Shown piece by piece: positions 50,496 to 58,252 of a stretch of 58,252 nucleotides of DNA. The DNA is from Emiliania huxleyi CCMP1516 (lineage: Eukaryota > Haptophyta > Isochrysidales > Noelaerhabdaceae): positions 2,023,874 to 2,082,125 of the forward strand of contig NW_005202428.1 in NCBI RefSeq assembly GCF_000372725.1. The letters run 5' to 3'. Numbering within the stretch: the stretch's first letter is position 1; each line of letters begins with the position of its first letter. The position numbers and the translations under genes are program-made. The notes under the pieces are model-generated. The model worked only from the letters and a program-made list of their open reading frames with translations. It had not been told where the DNA came from and made no database searches.

Positions 50496-52322
50496 GTTAT
50501 AAGAGCATAACCCTCTGGTGCTCACGGCCGAGCTGCTTCGCCTTCGGAATCCGAGTTAGTGGCGGACACGGGTTGAGGCGCCTCTGGTGCGGGTGCAGTG
50601 CGGATGCAGTTCTCTTCACCTGCCAAGGTACACGCCGATGGCTGGTGACTCAAATTTGCCGCATTGCACAATCGGCTCTGATTGAGGGGGGCGACAGAAA
50701 ACAGCTCGTGAGGCCGAGGGTGCAGGAAGCGAGTGGCTACACTACTACATGCTATCCTCTTCCGCACGCACCGCAGAAGGGATGACTTCCCGGCAGTCTT
50801 AGGATGGGGCAGGCGCATCAGACCACTTCGGTGGGATGCAACTGAGGGCGGCGGGTTGTCCCCCTTCCCCCTGCGCTTGATCACTGTTGGATGCACAGGC
50901 CCAGTGCTGCCGAACTCATGAGAGGTTGACGAGAGTTCAACTCAGCCACACTTTCATAGCTCGGAACCTCAGGTGGGCTCACAGCCTCGCGGTGGCACCA
51001 CCCAGCACACTCAGTCTCAATCGGTCCAACGCTCTTGCTCTACGGTGACGGAGTCACAGTCAGGACGGAGCGGTGTGGCAGAGGGCCGGCGCACGTTGGG
51101 GGTCGAAAAGGTGGGGAGGGGTGCTGCCCGGGGCCTCTGTCTGGCACGTGTCCGGCGGAGGGTTCGACAATATACACATATACTAAACGAGGAAGATAAA
51201 CCACGTCGACCTCGAGACACGTTCAACCTCACTGGAGGAGGCGCGAGCCGCGCGACGGACTCAGACCCCGAGTACTGGCCCCAATACTCCGCGTCGGCTA
51301 GGGGCGGCTGCCCGCACCCAGCTCAGCGCCCCGAGCACGCTCTCGCCGGTGTGGGTGCTGTCAACTGAGCCATCGTTGAGAGGCGGCTCTGCGTCGGGAT
51401 CCGGCTCCGCGGGCGCGGCAGCCTCAAAGTCGCCATTAGAGCCGCCTCGATGTGAGCTTGCCACCTTGATGAGCGCGAGGCAATCCGATCAATGTCGATC
51501 CAGCTGCCAGTTTGGTTGAGAGCCGGGTCGATTTGGCGGGCGACAGCAGCACTGCTCTGGCCACATCCCTCCCAGGCGTGCTATCGCAACGGCAATGGTA
51601 CACAGTAGGCTTCGGCCGGTGGCCGCTACTGGACCGAGCTGAGATGACGGATGGCCGAGCAAGCGCGTGGCAGCTCCTCTCGCTCTAGACCCCTGTTCTT
51701 GCGGTATGTCTTTAGGACAGGGACGAGCTTGTCTGCTGCTGCCTCGACCCGATCCGCAGCCGGCTCTGGCTGCTTCCTTTTTGACACACGTTTGCCGCAC
51801 TTGAATGCCAGCGTGAAGGTGGTGACTTCTTCGACAACGTCCAGCACACGGGACGCCCTTCACTGACGCACGCGGCAAAACGGGGCCGCCCACAACGCTT
51901 CTTTTCGGCCGTCCAGCGACGGATTTTCGTTCCGTGTGTTAGCAGGTATCTATGTGCTTATCACAGTAGCCCCGGGACGGGGGGGGGGGCGGGTCTCACC
52001 CGGGACTCACCCCGAGACCTGGACGTGGCGACCCCCGCACCATCTGGGACGTCGAAGCCGCATCGCCCGCGGCGCTGTCCAAGCACGGGACGGCGCTCAC
52101 TGCGAGGATGCTCCTCTCGGCCGTACAGGGAGCCGAGGCCGTGCTCGCCTAGCACGCACACGCACATACCTCCATGACGCACACGTCCATGCCACGGTTA
52201 CTCCTTTCTCGAATGTGAAGGTTCAATTAAAAGGGCGTCCCGTAAAAACACCTAAACCTCAACTTTTTTCTCGTGCGACTGCGAGGTGCGAGAGCGAGCC
52301 GAAGTGTGCGAGGAAAGCGGCG
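50496..52322. other. Gene-poor region with fragments
   Basis: Contains a reverse copy of the segment at 57566-57742 (51388-51562). On the - strand a possible exon at 51847-51626 encodes VVEEVTTFTLAFKCGKRVSK and KLVPVLKTYRKNRGLEREEL. Nothing connects these into a gene. Confidence 0.35.
51388..51562 (-). pseudogene. Inverted duplicate of the segment at 57566-57742
   Basis: On the - strand it encodes pieces in order: QSSAAVARQIDPAL, GSWID, DRIASRSSRWQA and NGDFEAAAPAEPDPD. The same pieces appear on the + strand at 57566-57742, with about 85-90% identity by eye. A deletion near SWID shortens this copy. Confidence 0.65.
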
Positions 52323-52415
52323 AGTTCAAGTGCCGCCCCGGGCTCCGCGCTTCCACGCCCATTTGCATGCGCATAATTAGAGCTGAGTGACTGTGTGCCC
52401 TTGGGGCCGCGAGTG
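52323..52415 (+). repeat. Dispersed repeat with ATTTGCAT octamer, copy 2
   Basis: Partner of 50389-50495. Confidence 0.75.
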
Positions 52416-52599
52416 AAGCTACTGTGCCCTTGACGACTGTGCTCAGACTGACTATGTATGTAAAAAGGAGAGTACGCGCTAAACTCCTACTGTACGCTAC
52501 ATCGACACTGCGAGAGAACACACTCCCGAGCCGTCGCCATCGGCGCCACCGCCTCCCACGCGTTCAAGGCCGGGTCATACCCTGCACTCACACTCACAC

Positions 52600-52601
<2 letters not shown>

Positions 52602-52676
<75 letters not shown>

Positions 52677-52684
52677 ACACACAA
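52602..52684. repeat. (CT)n(CA)n microsatellite
   Basis: About 17 CT units followed by about 24 CA units, just downstream of the RCC1 gene. Confidence 0.95.
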
Positions 52685-52747
52685 GCACACACACAAGCAC
52701 CTCTAGTGCAGTTGAGCCCGGCCAGCCGGTCAGAGCCCCCCGACACC

Positions 52748-54223
52748 TCACTGCCCCGGCGACCACACCTCGATCTTCTTGGGCAGCTGCTGGTTCGACA
52801 GGTCCTCTCCGTGGCCTAGGCAGCCGCCGCCGCCGCCCCACGACGGCCTCCCCACACCGCCCCACGAGAAGACGGCGCCGTCGGCGGAGAGGGCGAGGCT
52901 GTGGTCGCTTCCTGCCGACACAGCGACGACGCGCTGGCCAGTCAAGGCCTCGACCTTCTTGGGCAGCAGCTGGTGCTGCTCTTCGCCGTGGCCCAGCTGG
53001 CCGTATTCTCCATGGCCCCAGCTCCAGACGGCGCCGCCAGCGGTGAGGGCGATGCTGTCGTTGCCTCCAGCCGATACAGCGACGACGCGCCGGCCAGCCA
53101 GCGCCTCGATCTTCTTCGGCAGTAGCTGGCGCTGCTCGTCGCCGTGGCCCAACCGGCCAGAGGCTCCCATGCCCCAGCTCCAGACGGCGCCGTCGGCGGT
53201 GATGGCGAGGTTGTGCGCGCCCCCAGCCGACACAGCGATGACGCGCTGGTCAGCCAACGCCTCGACCTTCTTGGGCAGCAGCTGCTTCTGCGCGTCGCCG
53301 TGGCCCAGCTTGCCAAAGCCTCCATTGCCCCAGCTCCAGACGGCGCCGTCGGCGGTGACAGCGATGCTATGGCAGGCCGCAGCCGACACAGCGAGGATGC
53401 GCTGGCCAGCGAAGGCCTCGATCTTCTTCGGCAGCAGCTGGTTCTGCTCGTCGCCATGGCCGGGCACGCCAAAGTATCCACAGCCCCAGCTCCAAACGTC
53501 TCCGTTGGCGGTTAGGGCGAGGCTGTGGCACTCTCCAGCCGAGACAGCGACGACGCGCTGGCTGGCAAAGGCCTCGATCTTCTTGGGCAGTAGCTGGCCC
53601 TGCTCGTCGCCGTGGCCCAGCTTGCCACGGTTTCCACCACAGCCCCAGCTCCAGACGGCTCCGTCAGCGGTGAGGGCGAGGCTGTGGTAAACTCCAGCCG
53701 ACACGCTCACGGCGCGCTCGCCACCCAGCGCCGAGGGGAGGCGCGTCGGCGTGTTGAGCTGCGTCGCGAGCTCGCCGTGCCCGAGCAGTCCTGGGAGGTA
53801 GGACGGCGCGTTGCCGCACGACGAGAGCCGCCCCTCGCCGACGATGAAGACGCTGTGATACTGGCCTGCCGCCGCCCTCGCCGGCGGGTTGGCCTCGCGT
53901 AGCAGCGCCATAAAGCACGCCCACCGTACGGGGCAGCCCTCGCTAACGGGCTGCGCCGGCAGCTCGAAGCCGCGCTCTTGCGCCCACAAGCGGATGCCTT
54001 CTTCCGCGAGCGAGGCGTGGAAGAGAAGCGAGACGGCCGCGACGCGAGCGATGTCGACGGGGCCCTCGCAGCGAGAGAGGACGCGCACGAGGAGCTCCCT
54101 GGGGAGGTCGAGGAGGCGGGCGGGCGGCGGCGTGTCTGGCAGCGGAGCGGCGATCGCGCACCGGTATGACATATATGTTTTGTGCCAGGAAAAGAAAAGA
54201 GCGTTCGAGCCGTCGCGGGGCAA
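52748..54223 (-). CDS. F-box protein with seven RCC1-type propeller repeats
   Basis: One 491-residue frame without introns. An F-box sits near residues 37-85 (LLDLPRELLVRVLSRCEGPV, DIARVAAVSLLFHASLAEEG). RCC1 repeats then run to the end; a typical unit is VSAGVYHSLALTADGAVWSW then GKLGHGDEQGQLLPKKIEAF. I count seven, enough for a closed beta-propeller. Five central units are about 156 bp long and nearly identical in DNA, so they expanded recently or are kept alike by gene conversion. The last unit has a Gly-rich loop (RPSWGGGGGCLGHGED). F-box plus RCC1 suggests an SCF ubiquitin-ligase substrate receptor rather than a Ran exchange factor. The start may be the internal MSYRCAIAAPL (about 54167). 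Confidence 0.85.
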   Translation of the reverse strand: MPRDGSNALFFSWHKTYMSYRCAIAAPLPDTPPPARLLDLPRELLVRVLSRCEGPVDIARVAAVSLLFHASLAEEGIRLWAQERGFELPAQPVSEGCPVRWACFMALLREANPPARAAAGQYHSVFIVGEGRLSSCGNAPSYLPGLLGHGELATQLNTPTRLPSALGGERAVSVSAGVYHSLALTADGAVWSWGCGGNRGKLGHGDEQGQLLPKKIEAFASQRVVAVSAGECHSLALTANGDVWSWGCGYFGVPGHGDEQNQLLPKKIEAFAGQRILAVSAAACHSIAVTADGAVWSWGNGGFGKLGHGDAQKQLLPKKVEALADQRVIAVSAGGAHNLAITADGAVWSWGMGASGRLGHGDEQRQLLPKKIEALAGRRVVAVSAGGNDSIALTAGGAVWSWGHGEYGQLGHGEEQHQLLPKKVEALTGQRVVAVSAGSDHSLALSADGAVFSWGGVGRPSWGGGGGCLGHGEDLSNQQLPKKIEVWSPGQ

Positions 54224-54313
54224 TGTTGGCCCGCCCCTACCTACCTATGTTCCGATGTAAAAAACAAACTAAAATGTCGCAGTTCTCCTCCGGCCGGGAA
54301 TGTACGTAGGTCG

Positions 54314-54386
54314 AAATTCTTCAACGCGCGTCAGTCCCGTGCCCAGTGTCGTGCGAGGGAGTTTTATTGTAAAATTCTTCAACGCG
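54314..54386 (+). mobile_element. Short inserted element, copy C, with a perfect 15-bp duplication
   Basis: A 43-bp core (54329-54371) with GTCAGTCCCGTGCCCAGTGT and CGTGCGAGGGAG, flanked by a perfect 15-bp direct repeat AAATTCTTCAACGCG (54314-54328, 54372-54386). It lies about 100 bp upstream of the F-box/RCC1 gene. Confidence 0.8.
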
Positions 54387-55988
54387 TCCGGTTACTTACT
54401 CGCCCGCCGTTTTGGTTGCCCCTCATTCATCGGCGCCATCACCCCGCTTACTTCGCCCCCGTACCGTCACACCGGGGACGGAGATGACTCGCGACTGTGC
54501 TCTCCGCCCGGTGGAAGCAGCCGATGGAGGGGAGGGGAGGAGGAAGTCGACGCGCGCAACGCCGCGGGCCGACTACGCGATGGCGGAGGGAAGGTTCCAG
54601 CGCAAGCCGCCCACCCGCAGGCGTTGCTGCACGCGCCGCGGCCGCTCAAGCCCTCTACGAGTGCACCCCCAACCTGCAACTGCAAGAAGCTGCCCAGGGG
54701 CTGCTATCACCGCAGCAGCTCAGCGCCTGGCGGCTTACCCAAGGCCTCTCCGGGCAGCGGAAGGCACAGCCCGCTGGTGATTGACGCCGCGCTCGTTGAG
54801 GAGGGTGAGGAGGACGTGGAGCACGAGGAGGACGCGGACGCGGCGACGCGGCCGGGAGCGGTGGCGGTGGCGGCGGCGGCGGAGAGGGCTGCAACCACGG
54901 CGGCGCAGACGGCAGCACCGACGGCCGTCTGCACGCCGACACGCTCAACCCTCTCACCCTCGCCGCTGATGACATCTTTTGCCTCGTCGCCGACTGCGGC
55001 AGCTCGAGCCGGCAGCGCAGCTTGCAGCTCAGGCTGCCCTGGCTGACATCAACTGCTCGGCCAACGCTGGCCATGTCGACGCGGTCCAGAGCCGCGACAT
55101 GCAGCCCGCCGAGACGCTGTCCACGCGCTATGCGGCGTCTGTCGCCACGCTTGGCCGCGAGAGAGCGGAGCAGCTGCGGAGGTGCAGCCGAGGTTTAGCC
55201 TAGGTTTAGCCGAGGTTTAGCCGAGGTGCGGCCGAGGTGCAGCCGAGGTGCAGCCGAGGTACAGCCGAGGTGCAGCCGAGGTGCAGCCGCGAGGTGGTGC
55301 CGAGGTGCGGCCTAGTCGACGGCTGAGGTGCATCCGAGGTGCAGCCGAGGTCTAGCTTGCGGGTTCGGCAGGCTATCTAGAGACCTCGGCGTGCTCCGAA
55401 TCCGGCCGTGCCACCTGGAGATCCCCGTGTCTTCCCGTCGCTGCTGAGTGTGATGTCCGGCTGTGGACCGGATATGCGCGGTGGCCCAATTCCGGCCCAT
55501 CCGGTTGCCGGAGCGAGGGGTATGCGATCCGGCGCCGGGTCCCCGCCTGTCCTCCGAACGAGCACGATCCGAGGCATTCTGGGGGACGGTCGCGGCGACC
55601 CACCGGCCTGGCCCTGCGACTCCGCTGTTGCTGCTGCGTCGGTCGCTGCCGTTGAGCGTTGTGTCTCCATCAGTGGCCGCGTCGCACGCTGGATGACGTC
55701 CGAAGGGGTCTGACTCCAGATCTCTGCAGCACTCTCAGCACTCTACTCTACTCTACTTTTCTACCTACAACTCTGTCACCCCTCCTCACATCCCAATAAT
55801 CACCTCCTCCTCCCCCTCCTCCCCCACTACCTCCACCTCCACCTCCAAACACAACCACCTTTCACATATCTCCAACTCCTCCCTCCAACCACGACACCAC
55901 AGCACCACACACACAACACATTCCCTTCACACTTTCTTCATCTGTCTCACAAAAACATCATCTCAACCAACATCCAACAACACCTCAG
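54387..55988. other. Possible unknown exons, tandem repeats and a pyrimidine tract
   Basis: On the + strand about 54780-54890 encodes PLVIDAALVEEGEEDVEHEE and about 55030-55185 encodes AALADINCSANAGHVDAVQS and RDMQPAETLSTRYAASVATL. Both look protein-like but are unconnected and unrecognised. A 10-bp repeat array follows (55185-55345), then 55730-55985 is almost pure pyrimidine and CA, like a long intron end or untranslated leader. Confidence 0.25.
55185..55345. repeat. AGCCGAGGTGC tandem repeat
   Basis: About fifteen units of (T/G)(T/C)AGCCGAGGT with small changes. It resembles the GCCGAGAT motif arrays found in introns elsewhere in the window. Confidence 0.85.
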
Positions 55989-56496
55989 GAAGAAGCTCGC
56001 GCCGCTCGACGTCATCGACACGATCGTCGACACTGACTGCGTCACGAACACCTCGCAGCTCCGCCTCAACCTCGTCCAACGGATTGCCTGCGCAAAGACC
56101 AAGTACATTGCCGGCATCACGCCGCCCAATGTCGCGTGCGACGCTCTCGAGTTTGCGCACAACCGCATCCGCAAGTCCTTTGAGAGCATTGCTCGCGCCG
56201 ACGCCTCGCCCCAGGCGCTCCGCGACCTCGCGTGGCTCCAGGCGCAGCTGCCGACCGAGATGGGCGGGTGCAACATCGACACCGCCTTCTCGCGCGCCGA
56301 CAGCGACTTCTCCATGTCGCTCCTCAAGAACTGGCGCACCCTCGTCGCCCACAACCCCGACTTCGCCCACGATGAGGGAGGTGCGTCCAAGTACCCCGCC
56401 ATCGCCGCAGCTATCGCCACCTACGAGTCCGCCCTCTCGGACTGGAAGGAGGTGTGCGAGAAGCGCGCCGCGCGCGCACTGTGTGGAACAGGCTAG
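55989..56496 (+). CDS. Fragment resembling the C-terminal part of a retroelement reverse transcriptase
   Basis: After a strong acceptor (CACCTCAG at 55981-55988) an open frame runs to the TAG at 56494-56496. It encodes LAPLDVIDTIVDTDCVTNTS, QLRLNLVQRIACAKTKYIAG, ITPPNVACDALEFAHNRIRK, DLAWLQAQLPTEMGGCNIDT and AFSRADSDFSMSLLKNWRTL. The order (helical thumb-like region, then a QLP-x-GG block and an Ala/Ser helix) resembles the region behind the catalytic palm in algal LINE-type reverse transcriptases. The palm motif YxDD is not here, so the call is weak. It could be the last exon of an unrelated unknown gene. Confidence 0.35.
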
Positions 56497-57399
56497 CTCA
56501 AGGTTGCGTTAGATTGTCAATGGAGAATGGCCGCGTTCTCGCCCCTTTCCTGTCCGCGTGGGTCTCAGAGGACGAATGAGCACCGGACCTTCGAGGACAT
56601 CAAAGTCGGCCGCGCCCCACGGCTATCCCGCCGGCTCTCGAGTGTCGCAGCGCGACGCGCTTCACCCCTCGACTCCGCGCTGCGAGTCGATTGGGAGACG
56701 ACGCTCGGCCACTGCCAACTCCACCCTGACGTGACGCACATGCGCCGAGTGTCCCCCCCGAGGGTGTCCTTGTATAGTATAGTTGGTTGCGAGTTAAAAA
56801 AAGCCCGTTCCGCACCCGCAGCCAGCACCAGTACACATGCCGTTCTGGTGCCCCTCGGCTGGCCAGAGGACGGCTCACAATGCAAAATCGGAAAGACATC
56901 ACGAGGGGCCGTATAAACGGCGCCGCAGCGGCCCGGGACACTAACAGTGAGTTGCTGCCACTCGCCCGGCCTCCTCCCCCTCGGGGTCGCCCGGAAAGTG
57001 GGCTTGCGCACCGGCGCCCCCCCCAGCACGCCGACCCGAGGTGTACCCTCCGGCCACCTGGGAGGGGAGCGCTCTCCCTTTTTGGCCCATTGGCTTCACC
57101 ATGATGGATACGGAGGTGGCCAGCCCTTGGTTGTGCACCTGCGGCGCGAAGAGGAGGTGATCTCGGCGGACGACGGCCATGCCGAGAGCGGGTCCAGCGC
57201 GGAAGAGGGTGCGCAGCGCGTCGCGGCCGCGCGCTTGGGAGCCGGGGGGATGGCCGGAGGGGGTGGGACGCCTGCATGTCCTCGAAGCTCCCATCCGCAT
57301 ACGCAAGCCGAGCCGCGAACGGCGGGGAGGGAGTTTTGGAGGGTCAGCCAAGGACGCGCATGGCGAGTGACAAACGAACGCAACCTGCCCCGTAGCTGG
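56497..57399. other. No gene recognised
   Basis: Open frames on both strands look like GC-driven noise. On the + strand 57160-57240 (EVISADDGHAESGSSAEEGA) could be coding, but without context I leave it out. Confidence 0.35.
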
Positions 57400-57742
57400 T
57401 TTCTCATCGTGCGACAAAAACAAGTACTACACCGTCCGCGGCGGCTACCTGACTGAGTTCTACCCCAAGAGCGTCCCGCTCCCCGAGCCCGAGTCCCTTC
57501 CAGCTACCGACGCGATTCTCAATGGCACTTGCAAATCCACGTACCCGCGGCCGCGGGCGCTGTGGCCAGAGCAGTGCTGCTGTCGCCCGCCAAATCGACC
57601 CGGCTCTCGACCACTCTGGCGGCTGGATCGACTCCATCATTGACCGGATTGCCTCGCGCTCATCGAGGTGGCAAGCTCCCATCGACGACAATAATGGCGA
57701 CTTTGAGGCTGCCGCGCTCGCGGAGCCAGATCCCGACAGGGA
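57400..57742 (+). CDS. Unknown exon pieces; second part duplicated at 51388-51562
   Basis: A first frame encodes CDKNKYYTVRGGYLTEFYPK, SVPLPEPESLPATDAILNGT and CKSTYPR (about 57408-57545). A second frame encodes QSSAAVARQIDPALDHSGGW, IDSIIDRIASRSSRWQAPID and GDFEAAALAEPDPD (about 57566-57742). They are likely two exons of one repeated gene, but the splice sites are not clear. The family is unrecognised. Confidence 0.35.
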
Positions 57743-58252
57743 GGGGTCGGGGCGCTGCGGGGGCGAGCGCGAGGCGGTGCGGGCCTCCTGGGCCACCCGA
57801 GAGGCTTCAGCATCTGGGTGCGGCGGCGGCGGGAGGGCGGGCCGGTTGCGGTCGGTAGGAGCTGGGAGGCATTCGCCTCGCGCGGTGGCGGTGGCAGCCG
57901 CGCGAGAGAAGGGCCGGCGGGGAGCTCGGAGGCGGTGGCCTCTGAGACAGGGCGATGGCGATGGCGGAAATGCGAGAGCGTGTGGGCAATGATCCCCATC
58001 CCACAGTGGCCAGGGTCCCCTCGAGCAGGCCGCTCGCGGCGCGGCTGTGGCCGGCGGGGCTGAGACGCGAGTTTGTCGAGGGACTGCTCGAGGGCACGGT
58101 TGGCGGCTTCCTCTGCAAGAGCAGTTGCGAGATGGTCGTCCCCATCAGACGGAGGGTCGTCGGAAGAGTCATCACCCGAGGAGGTGTCCTCGGGGGAGCC
58201 GTCGGTGGGTGGCGCGTCTTTGTAGAGGAGCGGTTCGCGCGCGGTGGTGGCG
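57743..58252. other. No gene recognised up to the window end
   Basis: GC-rich DNA with open frames in all phases. The last 200 bp contain GAGGAAGCC- and TCATC-type stretches that could be coding on the - strand, without recognisable features. Confidence 0.3.

Overview
The window looks like nuclear DNA of a GC-rich unicellular alga. A haptophyte (coccolithophore-like) origin is my best guess, but it is an inference. The evidence is eukaryotic gene content (UBA1, ERGIC3, DGAT2, SMYD, RCC1, ALY/REF), many short introns (about 65-345 bp), GC-rich third codon positions, and a splice-site mix in which GC-AG introns are as common as GT-AG. No rRNA, tRNA, CRISPR or bacterial operon was seen. A 100-bp run of N (17701-17800) marks an assembly gap.

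Layout. 1-5.4 kb: an ALY/REF-like RNA-binding gene, a 934-bp inverted-repeat transposon carrying a chromodomain ORF, and an unknown gene with a frame break. 5.4-13.3 kb: a family-2 glycosyltransferase (-), a second unknown gene with a frame break, a family-25 glycosyltransferase-like gene (+), a pentapeptide-repeat gene (-) and a secreted PAN/apple-like ORF (-). 14.7-17 kb: a complete nine-exon ERGIC3/Erv46 gene. 17-18.3 kb: short repeats, a broken copy of part of UBA1, the gap, and a satellite built on GGGTTAG units. 18.3-25.7 kb: an unknown 791-residue helical protein (+) converging on a full-length ubiquitin-activating enzyme E1 (-). 26.4-27.8 kb: a second inverted-repeat element. 27.9-38.2 kb: a sulfotransferase-like gene, a SET/MYND methyltransferase, an FG-GAP/F-box/Sel1-like gene, a decayed repeated gene split by a 488-bp MITE, and DGAT2. 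41.4-47.7 kb: two large unrecognised same-strand genes. 48.7-54.2 kb: an FHA gene with a PNKP-like, probably inactive, phosphatase domain and an F-box/RCC1 gene. 54.4-58.3 kb: mostly repeats and fragments, including a possible reverse-transcriptase C-terminal piece.

The genes do not form an operon. They are ordinary eukaryotic single genes: secretory traffic (ERGIC3), glycan synthesis (two glycosyltransferases, a sulfotransferase-like protein), storage lipid (DGAT2), ubiquitin (UBA1, two F-box proteins), chromatin and RNA (SMYD, ALY/REF) and DNA-repair-like (FHA/PNKP).

The most striking signal is in the introns and small repeats. I rebuilt 46 introns by hand; each join keeps the reading frame. 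I count 22 GT-AG, 22 GC-AG and 2 GA-AG. Many introns have a 5-8 bp direct repeat at their two ends. The window also holds several families of very short inserted elements with clear target-site duplications, one of which has intron-like ends. Together this suggests recent intron gain by transposition. Without tools, family names rest on motif recognition and exon ends were placed by eye.
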